A stretch of DNA of 32,439 nt from Rhodospirillales bacterium (GCA_028288785.1 JAQGHV010000170.1:1-32439); one strand, 5' to 3'; positions 17,470 to 26,566 are shown, counted from the first letter of the stretch. Program-made: numbers and translations. Notes: generated by a model from the letters alone, not told the origin.

Positions 17470-18284
17470 AGCGCATTCTCGGTAAGCTGGGCTTCGCGAT
17501 TTCCGTGCTGCTGCTGATCTCGCCCGCGATCATGATCTTCCTCTGGATGCTCTCACTCTCGCTTAAGAACGAGCTCGACAACACCGCCTATCCGCCGGTC
17601 TTCATCCCCTCGCCGCCCACACTCGGCAACTACGCCGAGGTCTTCGCGCGCAACGACTTCCTGCTCTACGCGTGGAACAGCGTGGTCGTCAGCTTCTCCG
17701 CCACCGGCATCGCACTGCTGCTCGGAGTCCCCGCCGGCTACGGCATCGCCAAGATGCGCGCTACGCGCCTCGCCGGCCTCATCCTCATCGCGCGCATCAC
17801 CCCCGGCCTGTCCTACCTCATCCCCCTTTTCCTCATGTTCCAGTGGCTTGGCCTCACCGGTACCCTCGTGCCGATCGTGATCACGCACCTGGTCATCACG
17901 CTGCCCATCGTGGTCTGGGTAATGATCTCATTCTTCGAAGGCCTGCCCGGCGAGCTCGAAGAAGCCGCCCTCGTCGACGGCGCCACCATCTGGCAAGCCT
18001 TCCGCCACGTCGCCATGCCCCTCGCACGACCCGGCATCACCGTGGCCTGCATCCTCAGCTTCATCTTCTCCTGGAACAACTTCATCTTCGCCGTCGTCCT
18101 CGCCGGCCGCGAAACCCGAACCCTCCCTGTCGCCGTGAACAACATGCTCACCTTCGAACAGATCTCCTGGGGCCCCCTCTCCGCCGCCGCACTGCTCGTG
18201 ACCGCCCCCGTCCTCATCCTCACCCTCCTCGCCCAAAAACAAATCGTCGCGGGGCTGACCGCAGGCGGCGTGAAGGGGGCGTAG
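17466..18284 (+). CDS. CUT1-type ABC transporter permease (MalG-like)
   Basis: A 272-residue partner permease with six membrane segments and the EAA loop EEAALVDGATIWQAFRHVAM. The ATG at 17466 overlaps the stop of the previous gene; the open frame extends 8 codons further but this start is the natural one. No ATP-binding protein gene follows: the next gene is an unrelated receptor 230 bases away. The ATPase must be encoded elsewhere, as happens with shared MsmX/UgpC-type ATPases. Confidence 0.92.
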   Translation: MKRILGKLGFAISVLLLISPAIMIFLWMLSLSLKNELDNTAYPPVFIPSPPTLGNYAEVFARNDFLLYAWNSVVVSFSATGIALLLGVPAGYGIAKMRATRLAGLILIARITPGLSYLIPLFLMFQWLGLTGTLVPIVITHLVITLPIVVWVMISFFEGLPGELEEAALVDGATIWQAFRHVAMPLARPGITVACILSFIFSWNNFIFAVVLAGRETRTLPVAVNNMLTFEQISWGPLSAAALLVTAPVLILTLLAQKQIVAGLTAGGVKGA

Positions 18285-18324
18285 GAGGTGTAAGCAAGGC
18301 GAGGGGCCTGCAGGTTCCTCGCGG

Positions 18325-18349
18325 GGGCCAGGGGCGGAGCCCTTGGCCC
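18325..18349. terminator. GC-rich hairpin after the ABC operon
   Basis: GGGCCAGGGGC pairs with GCCCTTGGCCC around GGA (11 pairs, one G-T). No T-run follows. It lies 40 bases after the permease stop and resembles the stem style of the 1564-1606 hairpins (CCAGGG-type arms with 3-base loops). The rest of 18285-18514 holds nothing else I can name. Confidence 0.5.
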
Positions 18350-18514
18350 TGCTCGCCGCCCACCAATGCTCCCAGCCACGCTCGGCCGTTGCCTGTCGGC
18401 CGCGAGAGTTGTGCCGGGGGTCCCGGGTAGCGATGTGCTTGACAGCCTCGTGGGGCGTCTGTCCTTTGCCGGCAAGAGATGCGCGCACCAATGCGCCGGA
18501 TGGGGAGTGAGGCG

Positions 18515-19477
18515 ATGCGGCGTCTGGTGCTGATTTGCACGCTGTTTCTTGGCGCTGCCGCGGGCGCGATGGCGCAGGCGCCCTACCCTGATCGTCCCAT
18601 CCGCGTGGTGATGCCATTGGCCGCGGGCAGTGCGGTGGATGTTGTGTTCCGCATTGTGGCCGAGCCGGTGGAGCGCACGCTCGGGCAGCGCCTGGTGATC
18701 GAGAACATGACGGGTGCGTCCGGCATCGTGGGGATGCGTGCTGGGGCGCGGGCGGCGCCGGATGGCTACACGCTGCTGGCGACCAACGACGCCGTGCTGA
18801 CCATGCTGCCGAACCTGAACACGCAGGCGGGGTACGATCCACTGCGCGATTTCGCACCGGTCGGGCAGATCGTGCAGATCCGCTGGGCGCTGGTGGCGCA
18901 TCCGGGGTTTGCGGCAACGAGCGTGGCGGAAGTGATCGCCGCGGCGCGGGCGCGGCCGGGGGCGATCGACTATGCCTCGGGCGGGGCGGGCAGTCCGCAG
19001 CATGTGGCAATGGAGATGTTCATGCAGCGCGCGGGGGTGCGGATGAACCACATCTCCTATCGGGGCGCGACGCCGGCGCTGACGGGAGTGGTGGCCGGGG
19101 ATGTGGCGCTGGGCTTCTTCGGGCTGCCGACGCCGAACGGGTTCATCCGCGACGGACAGCTGCGCCTGATCGCGACCGCGGGCAGGACGCGCGAGGCGTT
19201 TGTGGACACCCCGACCATCGCGGAGGCGGGGCTTCCGGGCTTCGCCTTCTACACCTGGGCGGCGCTGCTGGCCCCTGCCGGGACGCCAGCGCCAATCGTC
19301 GCGCGTCTGAACGGCGCGCTGCGGGAGGCCCTGGCGTTGCCAGTGATCCGTGAGCGGCTGGAGGGGCTTGGCTACGGCATAGTCGGCAACACGCCGGACG
19401 CCTTCACACAGATCCTCGCGACCGAACACGCGAGCATGGCGGCGCTGATTCGGGATGCCGGGATCCGGATGGAATGA
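18515..19477 (+). CDS. Bug-family tripartite tricarboxylate transporter receptor
   Basis: A 320-residue periplasmic receptor of the Bug/TctC family. A Sec signal peptide covers about residues 1-21 (LVLICTLFLGAAAGAMAQA). YPDRPIRVVMPLAAGSAVDV, the ENMTGASGIVGM loop, APDGYTLL and ISYRGATPALTGVVAGDVAL are family hallmarks. The membrane subunits TctA and TctB are not nearby, as is common for the many stand-alone Bug receptors. ATG codons at 18479, 18491 and 18500 are possible; I use 18515 because GGGGAGTGAGG lies just before it and the signal peptide then has a normal N-region. The ligand is unknown. Confidence 0.9.
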   Translation: MRRLVLICTLFLGAAAGAMAQAPYPDRPIRVVMPLAAGSAVDVVFRIVAEPVERTLGQRLVIENMTGASGIVGMRAGARAAPDGYTLLATNDAVLTMLPNLNTQAGYDPLRDFAPVGQIVQIRWALVAHPGFAATSVAEVIAAARARPGAIDYASGGAGSPQHVAMEMFMQRAGVRMNHISYRGATPALTGVVAGDVALGFFGLPTPNGFIRDGQLRLIATAGRTREAFVDTPTIAEAGLPGFAFYTWAALLAPAGTPAPIVARLNGALREALALPVIRERLEGLGYGIVGNTPDAFTQILATEHASMAALIRDAGIRME

Positions 19478-19621
19478 TGGGTGCACGGGCAGGACGTTGG
19501 GCGCTGGCGTTGCCGCCGCGTGCGACTGCGCCAGCACGGCGCTGACTGCGTATCTTGGGTCCACGGCGAGAGAGCAGCCGCCAGCAGTGTCGCGAACACA
19601 CGTGCACCGTCGCGTCGCATC

Positions 19622-21055
19622 TTACCCGCCGACGGAACCGTCTCCCGCCCGGGGCCTCGGTATGAACCGGTGCCCCGACACCTCCGCAGCCGCATCGCGC
19701 GCCAGCCGCAAGCCGAGCGGCACCGCCAGCAGTGCCACCGCCCCGGCAACCCAGTATCCCACTGCGAAGTCCGGCATCCCCGCAGCGCCACGCTCGCCGA
19801 GCGCCGCGCTTGCCCCGATCGTGGCACTTGCGAGCACCACGCCGAGCGCGCCTGGCAACTGCTGCGCAGTGCCATAGAAGGACGTCCCCGCAGACAGGCG
19901 CTCCGGCGGCAGGTCCGCGAAGGCCAGTGTGTTGTAGGCGGTGAACTGCAGCGACCGCGACAACCCTCCGAGCGCAAGCACCACGAAGATCGCGACCGCC
20001 GGCCATGCCGGCGAGAACAGCGCACCCACGCCGAGCCCCATCGCCGCCAGAAAACCATTGCCGATCAGCACATTGCGGAAGCCGAACTGGCGCAGCAGCG
20101 GCCTCGCCAGCGGCTTCATGGAAAAGGCGCCGAGCGCGGTCGCCAGGGCCACAAGCCCGCTCTGTGTCGCACTCCAGCCGAACCCGATCTGCAAGGTGAG
20201 CGCCAACAGGAAGGGCGAGGCGCCCGCGGCGATGCGGAACACCGTCCCGGCCACGGCCGCGACGTGGAAGGTCTGCACGCGAAGCAACGTCAGGTCGATC
20301 GCCGGCTGCACCACCCGGCGCAGGTGCCAGACGGCGACGAGTCCGAGCAGCGCGCTCAGCGCCAAGGTGCCGAGCCAGCCATAATCGGGCAGGATGCCGC
20401 GCCCCGCCGTCTCGATGCCGACCATGCCGGTGGCGAGCGTTCCGCCCACCAGCAGCAGCCCCACCGCGTCGAGCTTGGGCGGCGGTCCCTGCTCCGGCCG
20501 AGGGATGAGGCGCCAGGCCGCGATCAGCCCGATGATGCCGACGGGGATGTTGATCCAGAACACCCATCGCCAGGACAGCGCATCGGTCAGCAGCCCCCCG
20601 AGTGGCGGGCCGATCACCGGCCCCAGCACCGCCGGTGTGGTGAGCCAGGCCGTCGCCGTCAGCAGCTGGTCCTTGCGGACGCCGCGCAGCAGGAGCAGCC
20701 GCCCGACCGGAACCATCATCGCCCCTCCCAAACCCTGGAGGATGCGAGCGGCGACCAGCTGCGGGAAGGTGAGCGCAGCGCCGCACAGCACCGAGGAGCC
20801 GACGAACAGCACGATCGCCATCAGGAAGATGCGCTTCGCTCCGAACCGGTCCGCGATCCAGCCGGAAGCCGGGATGAATACGGTGAGCGAGACGAGGTAG
20901 GCAGTGACGGCCGCGCTCATATGCGTGGGATCGGCGCCAAATTCGCGCGCCATGGCGGGCAGCGCGGTGTTCACCGCCGACCCGTCAAGATTCTGCATGA
21001 ACAGCGCGCAGGCCACGATCGCGGCGGTGAGCCGCGGGTCGCCGCGCCGGATCAT
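19622..21055 (-). CDS. MdtD-like DHA2-family MFS exporter
   Basis: A 477-residue inner-membrane proton-driven exporter of the DHA2 (EmrB/QacA) group with about 14 hydrophobic segments. FMQNLDGSAVNTALPAMA is the first-segment signature, GWIADRFGAKR is motif A, and GPVIGPPLGGLLTDALSWRW is motif C. LQGLGGAMMVPVGRLLLLR and the overall spacing recall Escherichia coli MdtD. The ATG overlaps the YeiH-like stop as ATGA, so the two exporters form an operon. Substrates of such proteins are poorly known, and a drug-export label would be a guess. The 144 bases between it and the convergent Bug gene show no clear terminator. Confidence 0.9.
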   Translation of the reverse strand: MIRRGDPRLTAAIVACALFMQNLDGSAVNTALPAMAREFGADPTHMSAAVTAYLVSLTVFIPASGWIADRFGAKRIFLMAIVLFVGSSVLCGAALTFPQLVAARILQGLGGAMMVPVGRLLLLRGVRKDQLLTATAWLTTPAVLGPVIGPPLGGLLTDALSWRWVFWINIPVGIIGLIAAWRLIPRPEQGPPPKLDAVGLLLVGGTLATGMVGIETAGRGILPDYGWLGTLALSALLGLVAVWHLRRVVQPAIDLTLLRVQTFHVAAVAGTVFRIAAGASPFLLALTLQIGFGWSATQSGLVALATALGAFSMKPLARPLLRQFGFRNVLIGNGFLAAMGLGVGALFSPAWPAVAIFVVLALGGLSRSLQFTAYNTLAFADLPPERLSAGTSFYGTAQQLPGALGVVLASATIGASAALGERGAAGMPDFAVGYWVAGAVALLAVPLGLRLARDAAAEVSGHRFIPRPRAGDGSVGG

Positions 21056-22068
21056 CGGATCAGCATGACTCCGCCCAGCGCCAGCCCCGCAATGAACAGG
21101 CTGCTGCCGATGCCCAGCGCCATCGGCCGCACGCCCCGCGCCTTGAGCGCGCGTAGGTCGGTCGACAGGCCGAGGGCCGCGACCGAGGCGGCCATCATCA
21201 ACGGCACCAGGAAGCGGCTGCCCTCAACGGCCTGGCGCGGCACCAGGCCCGTGCTGCCCAACACCACCAGCGCCAGGAACCCGAAGGCGAACCACGGCAC
21301 CGGCGCGCGCACCTGGCCAGCTGCCCCGCGCGAGACCCACCACCCGAGTGCCAGCAGCGCGGGCGCGAGCAGGAAGACGCGGGCGAGCTTCATCACCGTG
21401 CCGCTCTGCGTTGCGACCTCGCCGCCCGCGGCCGCGGCACCTACCGCCTGAACCACCTCATGCACGGAGGCGCCGGCCCAAAGGCCATAGGCAGCAGCGT
21501 CGAGCCCGAACGGTCCCGCGAGACCCGGCAGGATCAGCATGGCCGCGGTGCCGCACAGCGTGATGACGGCGAGCGCATAGCTCACATCCTCGCCCTTGCC
21601 GCGCACCACCTGGTTGGCCGCGACGATGGCGGAGGCGCCGCAGATCGCGGTCCCCATGCCGATCAGTTGCGACAGCGCCCGGTCCACCCCGAGCACGCCG
21701 CCGAGCCACACGGTGAAGGGCAACGTGAGCGTCACAACCGCCAGCGCCAGCGCCAAGGCGCCAGGCCCGAGTGCCACCAGCTGCGGCAGCGTGACCTGCA
21801 GGCCGAGCAGCACGATCGCCGCGCGCAGCACCGGCCGCACCGCATAGGCGATGCCCGGCACCAGCACCGGCATCGGCCCGGTGGCGGCGCGGATGGCGAT
21901 GCCCACCACGAGCGCGACCACGACCGGGTTCAGCGCGGCGATGCCGGATTGGGCACGGAACAGGATGGCGGCGGCGGCGACCGCGAACGAAACCAGCAAC
22001 CCTGGCGCGAGACCGCGAAATCTGTCCAAGCGAGAGGCAGGCGCCGCGGCGCCGGTGGGTGCAGCCAT
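21052..22068 (-). CDS. YeiH-family putative sulfate/sulfite exporter
   Basis: A 338-residue membrane protein of the YeiH family (conserved hypothetical 698) with about ten hydrophobic segments. The core motif GMGTAICGASAIVAANQV and the following KGEDVSYALAVITL are present. Members are annotated as sulfate exporters, and SuyZ-type relatives are linked to sulfite export in sulfonate breakdown; function here is inferred only. The open frame runs to 22212, but the ATG at 22068 begins a sensible cytoplasmic N-terminus. It is divergent from the TAXI-TRAP receptor across 221 bases in which I find no confident promoter. Confidence 0.85.
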   Translation of the reverse strand: MAAPTGAAAPASRLDRFRGLAPGLLVSFAVAAAAILFRAQSGIAALNPVVVALVVGIAIRAATGPMPVLVPGIAYAVRPVLRAAIVLLGLQVTLPQLVALGPGALALALAVVTLTLPFTVWLGGVLGVDRALSQLIGMGTAICGASAIVAANQVVRGKGEDVSYALAVITLCGTAAMLILPGLAGPFGLDAAAYGLWAGASVHEVVQAVGAAAAGGEVATQSGTVMKLARVFLLAPALLALGWWVSRGAAGQVRAPVPWFAFGFLALVVLGSTGLVPRQAVEGSRFLVPLMMAASVAALGLSTDLRALKARGVRPMALGIGSSLFIAGLALGGVMLIR

Positions 22069-22289
22069 GATGATTGGGACGAGTCCTGAATTCGAAAAGA
22101 CGCTCGCCCCGGGGCGGGTCCGCGTCAACCCGCGCTCTGCGGTTGGCTGTGCAAACGGCAGCCTTGTGCTTCGATTGCTCAAGCCGCGCCCGTTGCTTGC
22201 GCCCGAGCACATTCCAGCGTCATTCCGCGCATTGCACTTTCGCCACCGGCACGTCCATGATCGCGCCGAGCGAAGAAGGATTACCCGCC

Positions 22290-23276
22290 ATGACCGTCAC
22301 CCGCCGCGCCATGCTGGGCACCGCTCTCGCCATGCCCTTCATCCACTTGGCCCACGCGCAGACCACTGTGGAATGGGTCGCGGGCTCGCTCGGCGGTGGC
22401 TGGTACACCATGGCGGCCGGCGTCTCCGCGCTGATCCGCGATGAGAATACGGACCTCCAGATCCGCGTCGTTCCGGGCGGCGGGCTGGCCAACTCCACCC
22501 GGGTCAACAACGCGTCGAGCATGATGGGCTGGGGGATCGACGCCTTCGCCGCCGCCGCGGCGCGTGGCGAGGCCCCCTACACCGCCAAGCATGAGCGCCT
22601 GCGCAGCCTCGGTACCGGCTATTCGCCGACCGAGCACAACTTCATCCGCGCCGTCAGCGCCAGCGGCCCCGCCGACATGCGCGCCATCCTGACAGCGCGG
22701 GGCGTACGAATCGGCGCGCCGCAGCGCAGCTCGACAGACGAGATGACGCTTCGCCGCATCCTGCGCTTCTACGACACCTCGCCCGAGAAGATCGCGGCGG
22801 AGGGTGGGCGCTACCTGATGGGGAGCTACAACGACATCGCCTCGGCCTTCGGCGATGGCCAGGTGGACTGCCTGTACGTGGCGCTCGCGAAGCCCGCGGC
22901 CATCCTCACGGAGATTTCCCAAGGCCGCCGCACCGCGCAGCTCGTGGCCTTCCCGCAGGATGTGCGCAGCCATCTCGAGACAACCTACGCCTATAGCCAG
23001 GGTGTGCTGCCGACCGGCACCTACCCGCAATTGCAGACGGCGGACGTGCCGGTGACGACGATGGACACCGTCATCATGGTGCACGACACGCTGCCGGACG
23101 ACATCGCCTACCGCGTCACGCGCACGCTGATCCGCAACAAGGGCCAGCGCCTGGTCACCATCCATCCGAGCATGGGTGCCTGGGACCCGGCCACCGCCTG
23201 GCGCTACTCCGGGCTGCCGTTGCACCCCGGCGCCGCGCGCGCCTTCCGCGAGGCCGGAGTGATGCCGGCGGCCTGA
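22290..23276 (+). CDS. TAXI-family TRAP transporter receptor
   Basis: A 328-residue periplasmic binding protein of the TAXI family. VTRRAMLGTALAMPFIHLA is a probable twin-arginine signal ending at AHA-Q. GSLGGGWYTMAAGVSALIRD and VVPGGGLANSTRVNN are typical of the TAXI core. GAAGAAGGA lies about 10 bases before the ATG at 22290; the upstream open frame is not needed. The TRAP permease follows after 12 bases, so the pair forms a complete secondary importer. Ligands of TAXI receptors are mostly unknown; glutamate is one reported case. Confidence 0.9.
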   Translation: MTVTRRAMLGTALAMPFIHLAHAQTTVEWVAGSLGGGWYTMAAGVSALIRDENTDLQIRVVPGGGLANSTRVNNASSMMGWGIDAFAAAAARGEAPYTAKHERLRSLGTGYSPTEHNFIRAVSASGPADMRAILTARGVRIGAPQRSSTDEMTLRRILRFYDTSPEKIAAEGGRYLMGSYNDIASAFGDGQVDCLYVALAKPAAILTEISQGRRTAQLVAFPQDVRSHLETTYAYSQGVLPTGTYPQLQTADVPVTTMDTVIMVHDTLPDDIAYRVTRTLIRNKGQRLVTIHPSMGAWDPATAWRYSGLPLHPGAARAFREAGVMPAA

Positions 23277-23288
23277 GGCGAGGCACCC

Positions 23289-25172
23289 GTGCGCACCCTT
23301 TCGAGCCCCCTCCGCGTCGCCATCCTGGCCCTGATGGCGGCGGCGGCGGCCGTGCACCTGTACTTCGGCGGCACCGGCTTTCCTGAGCCGATCCGCATGC
23401 GCGGCTTCCACCTTCTCGTCTTCGTGCCGCCGCTGTTCCTCCTCTACCCTGCGCGCGCCAGCTCACCGATGGACCGCGCGACGCTGCTCGATTGGGCCTG
23501 GGCCATCGCCGCCGCGGCGCCGCACGCCTGGGTGCTGTGGAACGCCGATGCGGTCAGCGACCGCATGGAATACGTCGACCCCTTCTCGCCGCTGATGATG
23601 GCGCTCGGCATCGTCTGCATCGTGACCCTGCTGGAAGCGACGCGCCGCGCGGTGGAGCCGGGCCTCGCCTGGATGGTCGCCGGCAGCCTCGCCTACATGT
23701 GGTGGGGGCATCACCTGCCCGGTGTCCTGAACAGCCGCGTCTTCACCCCGGCGGAGATCATTGAATCCGCATGGCTGGTGCCGACCGCCGGCGGCGTCTA
23801 CGGCCCGCTCACCGGCATCGTGGCGACGACCATCGCCGTCTTCATCATCTTCGGCGCCTTCATGCAGGGCAGCGGCACGGGGCGGCTGTTCCAGAACCTC
23901 GGCGCCGTCGCGGCCGGGCGCTACACCGGTGGACCGGCGAAGGTGGCCGTGGTCACCTCGGGCCTGTTCGGGACGATGAGCGGCTCCTCCGTTTCCAACG
24001 TCATCACGACCGGTGCGATGACCATCCCGCTGATGATGAAGATCGGCTATCGCCCCGCCGTCGCCGCGGGCATCGAGAGCGCGGCCTCGGTCGGCGGCGC
24101 GCTGATGCCGCCGGTGATGGGCGCGGCCGCCTTCGTCATGGCCGAGATCACCAACATCCCCTACGGCGAGATCCTGATCGCCGCGACGCTCGGCGCCATC
24201 CTCTACTACTTCGCGATCCTGGCGGCGGTGCATTTCGAGGCGAAACGCCTGGGCATGAAGCCGATGGCCGCCATCGACATCCCGCGCGCGCGGGAGGTGC
24301 TGGCCGACATCCACCTCGTCATCCCGATCGTCGTCCTCGTCTGGCTGATGACCGAGCGCTGGAGCGGCAATTTCGCTGCCTTCTGCGCGACCATGGCGAT
24401 GATCGCGGTGGCGATGCTGTTCCGCCGGACGCGGATGTCGCCGCGCGCCATCTTCGACAGCCTGGCCAATGCCGGCATGACCATGGCGCCGCTCGCGGTG
24501 TCCATCGCGGGCGCTGGTATCGTCGTCTCCGCACTGACCGCGACCGGCATGGTCGTGGCGTTCGGCGGCATCATCAAGGAGATGGCGGGCGGGCAGCTTT
24601 GGCTGCTGGCGACGCTGCTCGCGATCACCGTGCTGGTGCTCGGGCTCGGGTTGCCGACCACGCCGTCCTACATCATCGCGGCCGCGATCGGCGTGCCGCA
24701 GCTGCTGGCGCTGGGTGTGGACCTGCTGCCGGCCCACATGTTCCTGTTCTACTTCGCGGTAATCGCGGATGCGACGCCCCCGGTCGCCGCTGCCGCCTTC
24801 GCGGCCGCCGCCATTGCTCGAGCTAGTCCCACCATGAGCAGCGTGCACGCGACGCGTTTCGGTATCGCAGGCTTCACCGTCGGCTTCGCCTTCCTCTACG
24901 ACCCCGGCATCATGATGCGCGGCAGCCTGACCGAGATCATCAGCGCCTTCGTGCTCCAGGTCGCGGCGCTCCTGCTGGTGACGAGCGCCTATGCCGGCTA
25001 CCTGCTCGCGCCGCTCAATGTGTGGCTGCGGGTGCTACTCGGCGCGGCGGGTTTGACCACTGCCTTCGTGCATATGATCCCCGACGCGGCGCGACTGGCG
25101 GTGGGTATCGGCGCGCTGGTTCTGGTCGCAACCTGGCAGACGTTGCGACGCGTCGCGCCGCGGATCATCTGA
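23289..25172 (+). CDS. TRAP transporter fused permease (DctQ-DctM fusion)
   Basis: A 627-residue inner-membrane protein, the fused 4TM/12TM form found with TAXI receptors. The first 130 residues hold the small-subunit segments; the large subunit follows with GVYGPLTGIVATTIAVFIIF, SGLFGTMSGSSVSNVITTGA, ESAASVGGALMPPVMGAAAF and GLPTTPSYIIAAA. It uses an ion gradient, not ATP. The start is a GTG at 23289 with GAGGCGAGG about 8 bases before it. A further receptor gene of a different class begins 134 bases after its stop. Confidence 0.95.
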   Translation: MRTLSSPLRVAILALMAAAAAVHLYFGGTGFPEPIRMRGFHLLVFVPPLFLLYPARASSPMDRATLLDWAWAIAAAAPHAWVLWNADAVSDRMEYVDPFSPLMMALGIVCIVTLLEATRRAVEPGLAWMVAGSLAYMWWGHHLPGVLNSRVFTPAEIIESAWLVPTAGGVYGPLTGIVATTIAVFIIFGAFMQGSGTGRLFQNLGAVAAGRYTGGPAKVAVVTSGLFGTMSGSSVSNVITTGAMTIPLMMKIGYRPAVAAGIESAASVGGALMPPVMGAAAFVMAEITNIPYGEILIAATLGAILYYFAILAAVHFEAKRLGMKPMAAIDIPRAREVLADIHLVIPIVVLVWLMTERWSGNFAAFCATMAMIAVAMLFRRTRMSPRAIFDSLANAGMTMAPLAVSIAGAGIVVSALTATGMVVAFGGIIKEMAGGQLWLLATLLAITVLVLGLGLPTTPSYIIAAAIGVPQLLALGVDLLPAHMFLFYFAVIADATPPVAAAAFAAAAIARASPTMSSVHATRFGIAGFTVGFAFLYDPGIMMRGSLTEIISAFVLQVAALLLVTSAYAGYLLAPLNVWLRVLLGAAGLTTAFVHMIPDAARLAVGIGALVLVATWQTLRRVAPRII

Positions 25173-25306
25173 CTTCGACGACAGGAAATGCCCATCCACG
25201 CCTCGCATGAGAAGCGGGTCCGCGGCGCGCGCATTGCGCTACAAGAGTTACCACCGGCGTTTCGCATGGCAGCGGCGCTTTGGACAACACAACGAGGGGA
25301 ACCCCC

Positions 25307-26332
25307 ATGCTTCGCCATCTCATCACCGCGGCCTTGCTCGGCCTCACCACCGCCGCCGCCGTGGCGCAACCCGTCGCACCAGGCCCCACACTGGCGACGG
25401 TGCGTCAGCGCGACGTGCTCGCCTGCGGCGCCCATCCCGGCGCACCAGGCTTTGGCGTCATGGACAGCCGCGGCGTCTATCGCGGCCTCGACGCGGATTT
25501 CTGCCGAGCCGTCGCGGCCGCGGCCATCGGCGATCCGGAGAAGGTGCGCTTCACCGTCCTCACCTCCCAGGCGCGGCTGCCGGCGCTGCAATCCGGCCAG
25601 ATCGACGTCCTCGCGCGCACCACCACCTGGACGCAGACGCGCGACACCGCGAACGGGCTCAACTTCACCGCGGTGAATTTCTTCGACGGCCAGGGCTTCC
25701 TGGTCCGCCGCGCCGCCAATGTTCAGCGCGCGGCCCAGCTCGACGGTGCGACGATCTGCGTCACCTCCGGCACCACGAACGAGCTGAACCTCGCCGATTG
25801 GTCGCGCAGCAACAACATCCGCATCAGCCCGATCGTGTTCGAGCAGAATGACGAGACGCGCCTCGCCTACCTGTCCGGCCGCTGCGATGCCTTCTCGACC
25901 GATGCGTCCCAGCTTGCCGGCATCCGCTCGACCGCGCAGGTGCCGAACGACCACATCGTGCTGCCCGACATCATCAGCAAGGAACCGCTCGCACCCGCCG
26001 TCCGCCATGGTGACGACCAGTGGTTCGACATCGTCCGCTGGACGCTGTTCGCCCTCATCGAGGCCGAGGAGCTCGGCGTTACCCAGGCCAATGCGGAGGC
26101 CATGCTGGCGAGCCCGAATCCCGCCATCCGCCGCCTCCTCGGTGTCGCCGGCGATCATGGCCCGATGATGGGCGTGGACCGACGCTGGGCGTACAACGCG
26201 ATCCGCGCGGTCGGCAATTACGGCGAGATATACGATCGCCATTTCGGACCGCAGTCCGCCGTACCCTTACCGCGCGGCATCAACGAGCTTTGGACGCGCG
26301 GCGGGCTGATGTACGCTATGCCAATCCGCTGA
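25307..26332 (+). CDS. AapJ/BztA-like amino-acid ABC transporter binding protein (second, stand-alone)
   Basis: A 341-residue family 3 periplasmic receptor, paralogous to the product at 13935. A Sec signal peptide ends near AAAVAQ. LACGAHPGAPGFGVMDSRGV, LDADFCRAVAAAAIG, LQSGQIDVLARTTTWT and NFFDGQGFLVRR match the same positions in the paralogue, as does the tail with PRGINELWTRGGLMY. Start ATG 25307 follows GAGGGGAA; a TTG at 25280 is possible but weaker. It has no permease or ATPase beside it. Its TGA lies in the stem of its terminator. Confidence 0.9.
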   Translation: MLRHLITAALLGLTTAAAVAQPVAPGPTLATVRQRDVLACGAHPGAPGFGVMDSRGVYRGLDADFCRAVAAAAIGDPEKVRFTVLTSQARLPALQSGQIDVLARTTTWTQTRDTANGLNFTAVNFFDGQGFLVRRAANVQRAAQLDGATICVTSGTTNELNLADWSRSNNIRISPIVFEQNDETRLAYLSGRCDAFSTDASQLAGIRSTAQVPNDHIVLPDIISKEPLAPAVRHGDDQWFDIVRWTLFALIEAEELGVTQANAEAMLASPNPAIRRLLGVAGDHGPMMGVDRRWAYNAIRAVGNYGEIYDRHFGPQSAVPLPRGINELWTRGGLMYAMPIR

Positions 26333-26375
26333 TCCCTGCGGTTAGAAGGGCTGACCGCTGGGATCAGCTCTTTTT
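26328..26375 (+). terminator. Intrinsic terminator of the second AapJ-like gene
   Basis: GCTGATCCC (26328-26336) pairs with GGGATCAGC (26360-26368); an inner GCGGT/ACCGC stem extends it; TCTTTTT follows. The TGA stop is bases 3-5 of the stem. Confidence 0.92.
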
Positions 26376-26384
26376 GTGCCATCG

Positions 26385-26475
26385 AGTGCCGGGCGCCGCC
26401 TCCGGCGGCTTGGCTCGCCGGACCACCGGCGGCGGCCATTCGGCCTTGCGGCGCTGTGCGCCGTTCCAGCCCTCA
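26385..26475 (+). repeat. Family B repeat, copy 3 (first tandem unit)
   Basis: A 91-base unit starting AGTGCCGGGCGCCGCC and ending CCAGCCCTCA, with internal hairpins GCCGCC-TCC-GGCGGC and GGCC-ATTC-GGCC. It begins 9 bases after the T-run of the terminator. Any peptide read through it is chance. Confidence 0.85.
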
Positions 26476-26566
26476 AGTGCCGGGCGCCGCCTCCGGCGGC
26501 TTGGCTCGCCGGACTACCGGCGGCGGCCATTCGGCCTTTCGGCGCTGTGCGCCGTTCCAGCCCTCA
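26476..26566 (+). repeat. Family B repeat, copy 4 (second tandem unit, plus remnant)
   Basis: Directly abuts the previous unit with the same 91-base length and only two base differences (C/T near the middle, G/T in the CCTTGCGG part). A shortened third unit begins at 26567 (AATGCGGGCGGCGC, TTGGCTCGC) and fades by about 26600. Confidence 0.85.

Noticed and set aside
19481-21451. 656-codon plus-strand open frame opposite the two exporters
   Set aside because: Full of Arg, Gln, His and Pro with no domain; the minus strand has two clear membrane proteins joined by an ATGA overlap.
23463-24848. 461-codon minus-strand open frame inside the TRAP permease gene
   Set aside because: Low-complexity His/Arg/Asp/Gly sequence; an antisense shadow of a certain gene.
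13822-26566. Family B copies carried along by duplication of the AapJ-like genes
   Set aside because: A copy also follows engB, which is unrelated, and the terminator stems of the two AapJ-like genes differ.
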